Origin: an uncultured Porphyromonadaceae bacterium
GTDB lineage: Bacteria; Bacteroidota; Bacteroidia; Bacteroidales; Muribaculaceae
Assembly (NCBI GenBank): GCA_947073495.1
Contig: CAMTMX010000026.1
Span: 1 to 38,535, forward strand
DNA: 38,535 bases
Direction of reading: 5' to 3'
The notes below the pieces were generated by a model. It saw nothing but the letters and a program-made list of their open reading frames with translations. It was not told the origin of the DNA and ran no database searches. A program made the translations under genes and the position numbers. How positions within the stretch are numbered: position 1 is the first letter of the stretch; each line of letters opens with the position of its first letter. This document shows positions 15,665 through 24,494 of this stretch, piece by piece.

Positions 15665-16276
15665 ATGGCTAAATTAGTAGTAAAAGACACCACAATCCGA
15701 ACTCTTGCCAGAAATGGCATAGATTACATTTGTATCACAGACATTGCTCGTCAGAAGAATTCTGTCGAACCTAAGGATGTTGTAAAAAATTGGATGAGAG
15801 TGAAAAATACACTCGAATACCTTGGGCTATGGGAATCATTGAACAATCCAGATTTTAATGGGGTCGAATTCGACCCCATTTTAAGAGAAGCCGGGTCGAA
15901 TTCTTTTACAATGAGTCCAAGCCGTTGGATAGAATTAACAGGTGCAATAGGTATCATTAATAAATTAGGAAGAGACGGTGGAACCTATGCACAACGAGAC
16001 ATAGCGTTTAAGTTCGCAAGCTGGGCATCTGTTGAATTTGAACTATACCTCGTCAAGGAGTTTCAACGGCTAAAAGAAGAAGAGCAGAAACAACTGGGAT
16101 GGTCCGCAAAGCGAGAACTGTCGAAAATAAACTACAGAATCCACACTGACGCCATCAAACACAATCTCATACCAGCCGAGATTACAAAAGCTCAGGCGAG
16201 TATCATTTACGCAAATGAAGCCTATATTGACTATCTCTATCCCGAGATGGTGAATATGCTCATGTGCTGGAGATAA
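15665..16276 (+). pseudogene. KilA-N domain protein, probably 3' truncated by a frameshift
   Basis: 203 residues: KilA-N DNA-binding domain (about 3-130; ITDIARQKNSVEPKDVVKNWMR, GGTYAQRDIAFKFASWAS, FELYLVKEFQRLKEEE) typical of phage and mobile-element regulators and common as solitary genes in Bacteroidota. Related proteins, as I recall them, continue after the helix at 170-190 (IIYANEA) with a conserved tail containing WRDxNP. Here the frame ends CWR-stop, but two bases more would read WRDNPEIADLK, so a 2-nt deletion at about 16270-16275 is likely. The N-terminal domain is intact and may still bind DNA. Confidence 0.6.
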
Positions 16277-16286
16277 TCCGGAAATC

Positions 16287-16334
16287 GCTGACCTGAAATA
16301 TCCCCTATTTTATAGGGGAAACCCTCAGGTCAGC
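16287..16334. terminator. Strong two-part hairpin after the KilA-N gene
   Basis: Perfect 10-bp outer stem GCTGACCTGA/TCAGGTCAGC and inner stem CCCCTA-tttta-TAGGGG. It starts 10 nt after the stop. There is no clear T-run after it, so it may be a transcript-stabilising or rho-assisted structure and not a classical terminator. Confidence 0.5.
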
Positions 16335-16370
16335 TATACCAATCCAGCTGAAAAACAAATGATCGGATTG

Positions 16371-16622
16371 TTATTGCAAAATGCCGGATGAAGATGAATT
16401 TTTCACAGAAGGTGCGTTGTCCTGCTTCACTTTCTTCCCAAAACCGATAGTATGGAGGTACGCATCCGAAACATCTGACCGACCGGATATGAGCAACGCT
16501 TCAAAGACATCGTGCACAATATCTCTTGCCACATCATCCTCGCGGAGTATGAGCATCGCAAGCCGCCACATCGCGGCATAATGCTCACGGAAAAGGCGTT
16601 CTATGTCATCTTTTATCGTCAT
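16371..16622 (-). pseudogene. Remnant of an ECF-type RNA polymerase sigma factor
   Basis: From ATG 16622 the protein reads MTIKDDIERLFREHYAAMWRLAMLILRED, followed by VARDIVHDVFEALL, which is region 2 of Bacteroidota ECF sigma factors. The similarity ends after about 53 residues (SDVSDAYL). The rest (HTIGFGKKVKQDN to ILQ) does not continue region 2.3/2.4, and regions 3 and 4 are absent. It is therefore a broken gene. It lies next to the truncated KilA-N gene, so the sequence around 16270-16460 looks like a deletion or rearrangement scar. Confidence 0.65.
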
Positions 16623-16767
16623 ACATATATATGACCCTTCTCTTATCAAAAAACTAACCTCTCAACGGAAAAATTTTATTTCATAAAAAATCGCAGAGTT
16701 TATCACCCAGCGATTCAATAATATGTACATATTCATAATCGCAATCACACGTTTGATCCGGTGAATA

Positions 16768-17247
16768 TTATTCTGCTGCAATACTGTTTAATTCCTTTAC
16801 CAGAATTATGCATTCGGCAGGAGTGGTGCCGTTAAGACGAACCACTGAGTCATTCTGCACCTCATAAGTCTGGATATCAGGAAGGACACGTATCAAAATC
16901 TGTTCCGAATCTGTATTTGGACATGCCATACGGGTCATTCCGCCATCATCAAATTTCAGTGAATCACCGGAAAGTGTGTAATAGCCGAATATTGTATTGC
17001 AATTGGTGTGGAAAGAATACGTGCTGTCAGTAAAGACCACATACTGCTCCTCGTCAGGTGTAACTTCTGCCGGTCTTACGTAATCAGAATCATTTACAGC
17101 TATATTCTCCATACGCCACTGCCCTACTATTGAGAAATCTTTTGTGGAACCCTCTTCAATAAGTTCCTTTGATGTCTTTCCTGTGCATGATCCCAATATC
17201 ATACAGGATGCCGCAACAGCAGCAAATGTAATTCCCAGTTTTTTCAT
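16768..17247 (-). CDS. META/HslJ-like lipoprotein
   Basis: 159 residues from ATG 17247 (MKKLGITF), giving a lipoprotein signal with lipobox ILGSC; the longer frame to 17274 adds nine residues without improving the signal. The mature part holds a META-like domain: IVGQWRMENI, then HTNCNTIFGYYTLSGDSLKFDDGG and the MACP motif. Such domains form small beta barrels on secreted or membrane-anchored proteins, and some members are linked to heat-shock or antibiotic tolerance; a precise role cannot be assigned. It is a single gene divergent from the nicotinamidase gene. Confidence 0.75.
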   Translation of the reverse strand: MKKLGITFAAVAASCMILGSCTGKTSKELIEEGSTKDFSIVGQWRMENIAVNDSDYVRPAEVTPDEEQYVVFTDSTYSFHTNCNTIFGYYTLSGDSLKFDDGGMTRMACPNTDSEQILIRVLPDIQTYEVQNDSVVRLNGTTPAECIILVKELNSIAAE

Positions 17248-17413
17248 TTCTATATATTTCTTTGAATAAACCAATCAATCATACACCCTCACTTGACAAA
17301 TGGATGAAAGCGAAACCGACACCCTACAGCAAGGTGCATCCGTCATATATAACGGACAAGCTCACCGATTGTTTTTAAATGAAAACATAGTAACTAAAGA
17401 TTTAACACAATCA

Positions 17414-17468
17414 TTAAACGCAGGGGATACTCAATTCGCAAACGAAATTGGGTATCCCCTGCGTTTAA
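17414..17468. terminator. Very long perfect hairpin in an intergenic region
   Basis: TTAAACGCAGGGGATAC (17414-17430) pairs with its exact complement at 17452-17468; five further pairs (CAATT/AATTG) extend the stem after one mismatch. It sits between the divergent lipoprotein and nicotinamidase genes, where no terminator is expected unless a small transcript ends here. It has no T-run on either side. The region 17248-17413 to its left shows no convincing gene. Confidence 0.5.
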
Positions 17469-17525
17469 ATAAATGTCAAGAAAATATATAGATTAAACTG
17501 TTTTGACCTGATAATATCACCTGAT

Positions 17526-18107
17526 ATGGAAAACAAGTTGCTGTTGATAATCGATCCTCAGATCGACTTTATAACCGGTACGCTGCCCGTTCCCGGAGCA
17601 GAGATTGCCATGAACGCACTCTCTGAATATATGCGTATGAAGAGTCATGAATATGCCCATATAATTGTGACAGCAGACCGGCATCCGATGCGCCATTGCT
17701 CATTCAAGCCGGAAGGGGGTGAATGGCCTGTACATTGTGTCTCCGATTCTGTCGGAGCGGCGATATGGGATGCCATAATGGATGAACTGTTGCATGTGGC
17801 TGACAAAACGACGGTTCTTCACAAAGGTGAAAATCCGGAAACGGAAGAATATTCCATTTTCAAAAACAAAAATGCCTCCAAAAGAATCTTACATATAATC
17901 GATGAAAAAAATATCCGTCAGATCGACATCTGTGGCATTGCCGGAGACGTCTGTGTCGCCGATACAATCCGCGATTGGATGTCTTTTGAAAAAGAATCCG
18001 GAATGCTTACAGAAAAAATCAAGTTGAATGTGCTTGTAAAGTTTACTCCATCTATCGACGAAGGGAAGACCCTTTACCATTTAATCTCAAAATACAATTT
18101 GCCATAA
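17526..18107 (+). CDS. pncA: Nicotinamidase (isochorismatase-like cysteine hydrolase)
   Basis: 193 residues. The catalytic triad of the family is visible: Asp10 (IIDPQIDF), Lys100 (VLHKGE) and Cys143 (GIAGDVCVADT). The metal-binding Asp51-x-His53-x3-His57 (TADRHPMRHCSF) and the EWPVHCV motif are typical of nicotinamidases rather than other isochorismatase-like proteins. The reaction is nicotinamide to nicotinate plus ammonia, feeding NAD salvage through nicotinate phosphoribosyltransferase. The length is slightly short but complete. It stands alone upstream of the second regulator/kinase pair, with about 170 nt between them. Confidence 0.85.
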   Translation: MENKLLLIIDPQIDFITGTLPVPGAEIAMNALSEYMRMKSHEYAHIIVTADRHPMRHCSFKPEGGEWPVHCVSDSVGAAIWDAIMDELLHVADKTTVLHKGENPETEEYSIFKNKNASKRILHIIDEKNIRQIDICGIAGDVCVADTIRDWMSFEKESGMLTEKIKLNVLVKFTPSIDEGKTLYHLISKYNLP

Positions 18108-18225
18108 TACCAATAATATGCTTCTCCACAATTAAAAAACATATCTGACAAGCGAGTAGCGGTCGACTCTATGAAGTTATTTCGGACATCCCAAACAGGA
18201 TTGTAAAATTTTTGAGATAGCAAGG

Positions 18226-18254
18226 TTGTAAAATTGAATTTTATTGTATTTTTG
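18226..18254 (+). promoter_or_regulatory. Promoter of the second regulator/kinase pair
   Basis: TTG at 18226-18228, 18 nt, TATTTTTG at 18247-18254, then ATG 18276. The arrangement fits the Bacteroidota vegetative consensus and gives a leader of roughly 18 nt. Confidence 0.6.
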
Positions 18255-18275
18255 CGGTGTAAAATATTTTTGAAC

Positions 18276-18854
18276 ATGAAATTATTGATTATTGACGATA
18301 ATGCGGCTGTCAGGACCACACTAAAGCTGCTTTTGGCAAAAGAATTTGATGAAGTCGCAACGGTCGGCGATCCAAAACTTATCCCTGCAATTCTAAATGC
18401 AGGAAATGTGGATGCCGTGCTCCTTGACATGAATTTCGACAATACCCATCTCGACGGCAGCGAAGGTCTTTTCTGGCTCTCTCATATAAAAGAACGGGAG
18501 GAGGCTCCTGCAGTTGTGCTTATCACCGCTTTCGGCGATGTCCCTCTTGCCGTAGAGGCTATGAAAAACGGAGCTGAGGATTTTGTGACCAAACCCTGGG
18601 ACAATAAAGATCTGATTGAGAAGCTTCACCGTGCAATAGAGAAAAACAGGGAAACACACCTCCAGCGTGAATCTATGGTAAACGCACGCAAAATAGAGGA
18701 AAAGGAGAAGCTCCAAAATGACATGACTCTTGATGAACTTAAAATGTCGCATATCAGACATGTGATCGACATGTGCGGCGGCAACCTCTCGGCAGCAGCT
18801 GAAAAATTAGGAGTCAACCGACAGACACTCTACAATATTCTAAAGAAGAAGTGA
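18276..18854 (+). CDS. Response regulator: receiver plus Fis-type HTH, no AAA+ domain
   Basis: 192 residues from ATG 18276 (MKLLIIDDN); an upstream frame to 18234 runs through the promoter. The receiver has Asp7/Asp8, phosphoacceptor Asp51 (LLDMNF) and Lys in VTKPWDN. A charged linker joins it to a Fis-type helix-turn-helix (CGGNLSAAAEKLGVNRQTLYNILKKK). Both halves are clearly related to the regulator at 8364-9677 (shared LLDMNF, GSEGLFWL/GNEGLYWL, VPLAVEAMK/VSLAVEGMK), but the sigma-54 AAA+ domain is missing. It resembles the RegA/PrrA/ActR architecture. It overlaps the kinase gene by 4 nt. Confidence 0.9.
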   Translation: MKLLIIDDNAAVRTTLKLLLAKEFDEVATVGDPKLIPAILNAGNVDAVLLDMNFDNTHLDGSEGLFWLSHIKEREEAPAVVLITAFGDVPLAVEAMKNGAEDFVTKPWDNKDLIEKLHRAIEKNRETHLQRESMVNARKIEEKEKLQNDMTLDELKMSHIRHVIDMCGGNLSAAAEKLGVNRQTLYNILKKK

Positions 18855-19843
18855 AGCATTTCAAATTTAAAATATTCCTGACGCTTTTGGCAATTATAGT
18901 TGCCTCGGCATGCGCAGCAATAACATTCTCCGCACATCATGTAGCACCGGGGATTTTAATTTCACTGACCATTCCCTTATTCATCTTTATGAACCAATCG
19001 TTTATAAGCAAACTGATCCATTCTATGTCATCATTTGTAAGAGGATTGGAGATGAATGACACGAGCATGAGGTTCGAAGCAGACCCAAATGATTCGGAAC
19101 TGTTTGAAATGGCACAAAGCATGAACCGGATCACAGCCATGTATGTGAAAAACAAAAGAGAGCTGGAAACCCGTAAGCTTTATTATGACCGTATTCTCAG
19201 GGTTATGACCCACGAGATGAGAAACGCAATAGCTCCTATTGTAGCCTTATCTACAGATATACATGACAATCCCGGCAACTATGGAGAACCTGAAAGGAAA
19301 GAGGCGGTGGAAATTATCAAAAGTCAAAGTGAAGGGATAAAAAGATTTCTTGATTCCTATCATGCACTCACACATTTGCCTCCACCGGAACAAAAAACGG
19401 TAGATGCAGCATGCTTTTTCCACAAACTTCAGAAATCTATTTCATGCATTGAGGAATCAATATTTACCCACAAGGGGATAGTGGACTATAATATTGGTGC
19501 AGAAACTGTTTTATTCATAGACGAGAGCCTGTTGTCTCAGGTTATAGTCAATCTCATCAAGAATTCGTTGGAAGCAGTAAAGGATGCTCCAAACCCTTCT
19601 GTAAGCATAACCGCAACAAGATCATCAGACAGGAGTCTTATTACCATAGTCGACAACGGGAAAGGTCTTCCTAACGAAATCGCGGAGAATCCATTCCAAC
19701 CTTTTGTAACTACGAAGAAAAACGGTAGCGGGATAGGATTGTTCCTTAGCCGACAGATCATACGATTGCACGGCGGAGATATCCGATTACATAATCATCC
19801 GGGCAAGGGATTGTCAATCCACATCACATTGCCGGCTCAATAA
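18851..19843 (+). CDS. NtrB-like sensor histidine kinase (paralog of 7157-8374)
   Basis: 330 residues starting at GTG 18851, inside the stop of the regulator gene (GTGA); the next ATG lies beyond the membrane spans. Two close spans (about 7-25 and 32-50) with a tiny loop, a linker, then the H-box RVMTHEMRNAIAPI with His121, N-box NLIKNSLEA, VDNGKGLP, FVTTKKNGSGIGLFLSRQ and a final GKGLSIHITLPAQ. There is no PAS-like region, unlike the exporter-linked kinase. Its natural partner is the regulator just upstream. The signal is unknown. Confidence 0.9.
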   Translation: MKHFKFKIFLTLLAIIVASACAAITFSAHHVAPGILISLTIPLFIFMNQSFISKLIHSMSSFVRGLEMNDTSMRFEADPNDSELFEMAQSMNRITAMYVKNKRELETRKLYYDRILRVMTHEMRNAIAPIVALSTDIHDNPGNYGEPERKEAVEIIKSQSEGIKRFLDSYHALTHLPPPEQKTVDAACFFHKLQKSISCIEESIFTHKGIVDYNIGAETVLFIDESLLSQVIVNLIKNSLEAVKDAPNPSVSITATRSSDRSLITIVDNGKGLPNEIAENPFQPFVTTKKNGSGIGLFLSRQIIRLHGGDIRLHNHPGKGLSIHITLPAQ

Positions 19844-19848
19844 AAATA

Positions 19849-19881
19849 ATGGCGGCTTCCGGTCATTACGGAAGTCGCCAT
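19849..19881. terminator. Bidirectional terminator-like hairpin between convergent genes
   Basis: ATGGCGGCTTCCG (19849-19861) pairs with CGGAAGTCGCCAT (19869-19881) with one G-T wobble. It sits 5 nt after the kinase gene and 23 nt from the end of the GH105-DUF2264 gene on the other strand. Confidence 0.65.
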
Positions 19882-19904
19882 TCTTAGAGAATGTCTAATC
19901 TTTT

Positions 19905-22235
19905 TTAGAACAAATCGTATATTTTTTCATCATCTGCCCAATGATGATCTTTCGGGAAGGGTTCGCCACCCCACGCCTTCTTGTTGGTCCATGCCGCCGG
20001 AGCGTCGGTCCAGAATGGATGTGTAGCCGGAAGTCCAAGAGGAAGGAATGAAAGTGAGGTCATGTAGAGAGAGCCGTTGTTGGTATACCAGTCAGCAATG
20101 TTTGGCTGCCTGCCGGAAAATCCAATAGTAAGGAAACCCTTTTCATTGAAATTGTCTTTCCCATCAAACATTCTTTTCATAACAGCTGTAAGAGCGGAAC
20201 GCACCTGACCGTTGCTCAACCCTGAAGGAAGTTTTTCATACCATGCCATCAACGCCAGCGGCTGAAGGGTCGCCATACGGTAAGGTATCGACCTTCCGAA
20301 AACCGGGAATGTCCCTTCAGGTGAAATCATTCTTTCGAGCACAATCGCAAACTTTTGAGTTCTTTTAATTGCCCGGTTGTAGTATTTGCTATAGTGAATG
20401 CGGGTGTATTTGCCTGCATCCTTCATTGCCTGCAATGTCTCAAGCATCATCGGGTGAAACACGTAACTGCTGTAGTAGTCGTATGCAAAAGAGGGTCCGT
20501 CGGCATACCAGCCGTCGCCGACATACCATTCCTCTGTCTTTCTGATAGCCGAATTGACGCGATATTCATCACATTCCGCTCCTGCCTTTGCAAGGAAACT
20601 CTCTATAGTAGATGAGAACAGCAACCAGTTGGTGTAGGGAGGATCCACTCGGCGGAGTTGGGTGAACTCTTCTACATAACGTTTCTTTGTGGTGTCGTCA
20701 AGGGGCATCCACAAAGCATCGTATGCCCGGAGAAAACTTTCAGCCACATAAGCGGCGTCTACGAGCGCCTGTCCGTGACCTCTCCAAAGAAGATAGTCAG
20801 GGCTCTGAGGGTCAACGGCATTTTTATAAGAAGCGAGTGCCATGTCGCGAAGTTCTTTCCTTTTCAGACCCTCTGTCGTGTTGTCGTCTGGAAGAGATAG
20901 CCAAGGGGCTATACCCGCCATGAGTCTGCCGAACGTCTCCATATAGGTCACTCCCTTGTTTCTACCGTCCCAGTTTGGACTTACCTCAACGAGCATATTC
21001 TTTTGCAACTCCCCTTTCGACATATTGCTCAACACCGGATGTGCCATTTTATAAAGGAGATCCACCCAATAGGCACGGTCTTGAGAATGGTCTGCCTCAA
21101 GCATCCTGACATATTCACATGCTGCGAGAAGGAAAGCTCCGACGCCGAAATCAGCCGTAGAATTTGCATCCACCACCTGACCGGGAATAGCTTTCTCCCC
21201 TATCGGCTGCACATAACCGACCCTGCCATCTTTCTGAAGTGCTGTCGTCTTAAGGTAATTCCAACCCTTTCGTGCCGAATCCATATATTTTGAATCGGAG
21301 AGGTATCCGTTGTTTATTCCCCAAAGGAGACCATAAGTAAAGAATGCCGTGCCTGAAGTCTCGGGGCCCGGGGCATGGTCTTTGTCAAGCATAGAGCGAG
21401 TCCAATACCCTTCAGGCTGCTGGCATGCCACCACAGCGTCTGCCATGTCCTTATATCTTTTCTCGAAAAAATCTCTGTGGATATATTCCGCAGGAAGATC
21501 CTGAAGCACTTTTGCAAGTCCGGCAAGCACCCAGCCGTCGCCACGCGCCCAAAAATCTTTCTTGCCATTTACGCTCTCATGCTTGGGATAGGTGTATTTT
21601 GCATCACGATAATACAGATTTTCATCCGCATCAAACATGATGCTGTCGGAGAAGGTGATGTATTCGTAAAGTTTGTCAAGATACTTCTTATTGTCTGTGA
21701 TCTTATACATCTTGGTCATCACGGGCATGACCATGTAAAGACCGTCAGCCCACCACCAGTAATCGTTGTTGGGTGTAGACATCTGATACTCCATAACTTC
21801 CTTTGCCCTGCGTATTCTCCTGTCGTCCGGAAGAATGTTGTAGAGGTCGGCATAAGTCTGGAAACATATCTGCCAGTCGCCGAAAAGCACATGCTCATCG
21901 GTCTCGCCATAATTGTATTTCCATTTACTGCGGTCAGTACTTTTTGCGCCTTTCCACTCATTGTGTTCAGCCCAGCGTTGAGTATAGTCCAGCCAATCCT
22001 GATTGCCGGTCAGGCGATACGCCTCCATATTGCCGGTGTGATAAGCCGCATGGTGCCAGAAAGGATTCACCTCAGCCTTGTTGTTCTTCTGCCAGTAATT
22101 GTTTACTTTGGAAATAATCCCCCTCACATCGGAAGCCTCCTTAAGAGCATCCGGTTGTTTGGGAGCCGCGTCAACGGCAATGCTCATCGACACAGCCGCG
22201 ACAACGATCGGTAAAGATTTTAAAATACTTTTCAT
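19905..22235 (-). CDS. Two-domain enzyme: GH105 unsaturated glucuronyl hydrolase plus DUF2264
   Basis: 776 residues from ATG 22235, which gives a signal peptide (MKSILKSLPIVVAAVSM...); another ATG at 22250 adds five residues. Residues about 30-370 form a GH105 domain (WWADGLYMVMPVM with Asp164, WARGDGWVLAGLAKVL), which removes 4,5-unsaturated glucuronate or galacturonate left by lyases. Residues about 385-770 form a DUF2264 domain (NMLVEVSPNWDGRNKG, YMETFGRLMAGIAPWL, DYYSSYVFHPM), the family that to my memory includes GH154 beta-glucuronidases. Both domains are full length, so one polypeptide would attack uronic acid caps in two ways. It lies downstream of susD beyond a terminator and has its own promoter candidate. 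Confidence 0.85.
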   Translation of the reverse strand: MKSILKSLPIVVAAVSMSIAVDAAPKQPDALKEASDVRGIISKVNNYWQKNNKAEVNPFWHHAAYHTGNMEAYRLTGNQDWLDYTQRWAEHNEWKGAKSTDRSKWKYNYGETDEHVLFGDWQICFQTYADLYNILPDDRRIRRAKEVMEYQMSTPNNDYWWWADGLYMVMPVMTKMYKITDNKKYLDKLYEYITFSDSIMFDADENLYYRDAKYTYPKHESVNGKKDFWARGDGWVLAGLAKVLQDLPAEYIHRDFFEKRYKDMADAVVACQQPEGYWTRSMLDKDHAPGPETSGTAFFTYGLLWGINNGYLSDSKYMDSARKGWNYLKTTALQKDGRVGYVQPIGEKAIPGQVVDANSTADFGVGAFLLAACEYVRMLEADHSQDRAYWVDLLYKMAHPVLSNMSKGELQKNMLVEVSPNWDGRNKGVTYMETFGRLMAGIAPWLSLPDDNTTEGLKRKELRDMALASYKNAVDPQSPDYLLWRGHGQALVDAAYVAESFLRAYDALWMPLDDTTKKRYVEEFTQLRRVDPPYTNWLLFSSTIESFLAKAGAECDEYRVNSAIRKTEEWYVGDGWYADGPSFAYDYYSSYVFHPMMLETLQAMKDAGKYTRIHYSKYYNRAIKRTQKFAIVLERMISPEGTFPVFGRSIPYRMATLQPLALMAWYEKLPSGLSNGQVRSALTAVMKRMFDGKDNFNEKGFLTIGFSGRQPNIADWYTNNGSLYMTSLSFLPLGLPATHPFWTDAPAAWTNKKAWGGEPFPKDHHWADDEKIYDLF

Positions 22236-22315
22236 TATATCGAGATTCATGATTATTGTTATTGGGTTTGTTCCGTCAATAGAAGTCTATGCTTCTTTCA
22301 GGAGCATCTTCTTTG

Positions 22316-22323
22316 CAAATTTA
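22316..22323 (-). promoter_or_regulatory. -7 box for the GH105-DUF2264 gene
   Basis: TAAATTTG on the minus strand, about 80 nt before ATG 22235. The nearest TTG is only 16 nt upstream (22342-22340), short of the usual 19-20, so activation by a regulator may be needed. Confidence 0.4.
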
Positions 22324-22405
22324 ATAATAAATGTAATTTCAATAAGGGATTTTTTCATTCAAAAAAGTACAATTTTATGTCAACATACATTGGATGACCG
22401 CCAAT

Positions 22406-22440
22406 AAAAAATTCCCCTTCAAATGAAGAGGAATTTTTTT
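22406..22440 (-). terminator. Terminator after the SusD-like gene
   Basis: Stem AAATTCC-x-CTTC / GAAG-x-GGAATTT with an ATTT loop, followed by a run of T on the minus strand. It begins 20 nt after the SusD stop and separates susCD from the GH105-DUF2264 gene. Confidence 0.7.
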
Positions 22441-22460
22441 ATTAATTTCTATATGAGCTT

Positions 22461-24470
22461 TTACTCATTTGCAACAGCTTCCTGCCAATCTTCATACATA
22501 GGGATGTTGGCATCATAACCATCATATCCATAGTTCTGACGGAGTTTTGCTCCGATGTTGGCTGTGATCACTGAATTTGGCACTGGCCAGAATAGATTGT
22601 GCTTGTCTACCTGATAGTTCAATTCAACCTTTGACAGAATCGGACCATGGTTGAAGATACTGTAGCGCACACATCTCTGGAACCAATAGCTACCACCTTG
22701 GAGGTCTGTGCCACTCTGTTTGTCCCAGTTGTCGAGAGAATATGTATTACCCCATTCGTCGGGCTGGCCACTTCTTGCAAGACACCATGAAATACGTGTC
22801 AACTCTGGCTGGCGCCATTCCTCCATATAAAGCTCTCTTGCGCGTTCATCACAGATATCGCCGATTGTAACCGTGCTGAACATTTTCTTGGCGTTTGCAC
22901 GCTGACGCACCACATTAACATCCTGTGCAGCACCTGCTGCATTACCCTGATAGAATTTTGCCTCCGCACGGAGAAGATAAGTCTCTGCCAGACGGAACAG
23001 ATACATATTGCCATTAGAAGGTACTGATCCCATAGTGGCTCCGTTAAACTGATTCGCCCACCAGTTTTCTTCAGCCGCCTTATCAAGAATATACATCTTG
23101 TACAGAGGGATAGGATACCAGCTGCGGATTGTGTCGCGGCAAAGAAGGGTTCCTTTCTCTATAGTGACGTTACCATTTTCGTCAACATAATCTTCTGTGG
23201 CATAAAGCTGCATGTTTTTACCATAGAAAGGAGAATTTTTTCTGTTATATCTGATATCCTCCATTTCAACCCAGTTGCCTATTGCACGGTTATGACGGAG
23301 GTCCTGAGTATCGACTTCTCCATCATAGCACCAGATTGTCTTGTTGTAGTGGTGGGAAGTTCTGAAGCAGCCGATACCTCGTCCAAGCACTCTCAGCCAG
23401 TCAAGATCAGAACTGTATTCGCCGTCTCCGCGCGACCAGTTGTAGGTCGGGGAGCCGATTCCGGAAGGATCCATGATATCGCCGTTGCTCCAATGCACTC
23501 CGAGTGCGCGCATGGTCAGATATTGAGTGAAGTTCTCATTATGATAGTTGAGAATCGGAAGAATGGTCTCTGTGTTTGATGAAATCGCAATGTTCTGTCC
23601 TCTGTGAAGATCCCACATCACATTTCTTTCCACATTCCATGTCTCTGCATTTCCCGAAGGAACAAATTCGCCAAATGGCTGCTGCATGAGGGCAAGACCA
23701 TGGTTGTTGATAAGGTCAGAAGCCATAGCCTCAGCCTTTGCAAACTCTCCGACTGTAAGATAGCATTTTACAAGAAGCTGCATACATGCTTCCTTATTAA
23801 CCGGACCATAGTAAGGCATATTTTTCTGACTCGGAACATGTTCTACTGCAAATTCAAGATCATGAACAAGCATTTTGAAGATAGCCTCCTTAGAAGTGGA
23901 CTGATAATCCTGTTTTGCCTTGTCGATTATCTTTGTGATCAATGGAATATCGCCAAACAGAAGAACCATGTGATAATACTTGTATGCCCTGTGGAAATAG
24001 GCACGTCCCTTGTATTCGTTCTTCACGTCTTCCGCAAGACCTTCCACCTGATCCACATATGAAAGGACCGTGTTGGCATACTTTATGCCATTGCATGATT
24101 CTGAATAGAACCGGCTCATCGCGTTGGAGTCGCCACCGCCTGCCATACCTGAAGTCGGAGTGATCTTGTTGGCAAAATCATCCATGATACCGCCACCCGC
24201 ATCAGTCTTGGCATACAAACCTATATCTGTCATGAAGTATACGGAAGCAATCGGAAGCACGTTGCCGTTTCCATCCATGAGCATTGTCTTGTAGTGCAGG
24301 TCGCACTGTGCAAGAGCTGATTTCAAACCAGCCTCTGTGGTATAAGTCTTCGTTGGCTCGAAAAATGACAAGGGATCCTGATCGAGGAAATTGTCCGCAC
24401 ATCCGGAAAGCATCGATACCGCAGCAACTGCGGAGAATCCCTTCAGAATATTATATTTTGAAATTTTCAT
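22461..24470 (-). CDS. SusD/RagB-like outer-membrane glycan-binding lipoprotein
   Basis: 669 residues, at the long end for the family. Lipoprotein signal (SAVAAVSMLSGC, Cys24), then NFLDQDPLSFFEP, TPR-like helices (YKGRAYFHRAYKYYHMVLLFGDIPLI) and a C-terminal RagB/SusD half with the recurrent LFRLAETYLLRAEAKFYQGN motif. It caps the SusC channel on the cell surface and holds the glycan for import. Its start lies 24 nt after the SusC stop, the normal susC-susD order. Confidence 0.95.
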   Translation of the reverse strand: MKISKYNILKGFSAVAAVSMLSGCADNFLDQDPLSFFEPTKTYTTEAGLKSALAQCDLHYKTMLMDGNGNVLPIASVYFMTDIGLYAKTDAGGGIMDDFANKITPTSGMAGGGDSNAMSRFYSESCNGIKYANTVLSYVDQVEGLAEDVKNEYKGRAYFHRAYKYYHMVLLFGDIPLITKIIDKAKQDYQSTSKEAIFKMLVHDLEFAVEHVPSQKNMPYYGPVNKEACMQLLVKCYLTVGEFAKAEAMASDLINNHGLALMQQPFGEFVPSGNAETWNVERNVMWDLHRGQNIAISSNTETILPILNYHNENFTQYLTMRALGVHWSNGDIMDPSGIGSPTYNWSRGDGEYSSDLDWLRVLGRGIGCFRTSHHYNKTIWCYDGEVDTQDLRHNRAIGNWVEMEDIRYNRKNSPFYGKNMQLYATEDYVDENGNVTIEKGTLLCRDTIRSWYPIPLYKMYILDKAAEENWWANQFNGATMGSVPSNGNMYLFRLAETYLLRAEAKFYQGNAAGAAQDVNVVRQRANAKKMFSTVTIGDICDERARELYMEEWRQPELTRISWCLARSGQPDEWGNTYSLDNWDKQSGTDLQGGSYWFQRCVRYSIFNHGPILSKVELNYQVDKHNLFWPVPNSVITANIGAKLRQNYGYDGYDANIPMYEDWQEAVANE

Positions 24471-24494
24471 GATTGTGTCTTTAAAATCGTAAAA

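Noticed and set aside
16277..16382. Possible continuation of the KilA-N protein in the +2 frame (reading DNPEIADLK...)
   Set aside because: Only the first few residues resemble the family tail; the rest is the strong hairpin at 16287-16334, so I treat it as a frameshift scar and not a programmed frameshift.
17300..17491. 63-codon ORF on the plus strand between the lipoprotein and nicotinamidase genes
   Set aside because: It runs through the long perfect hairpin at 17414-17468, has no recognisable protein character and no good promoter; coding is unlikely.
21375..22214. 279-codon plus-strand ORF opposite the GH105 domain
   Set aside because: It lies antisense to a well-conserved enzyme and is a shadow frame.
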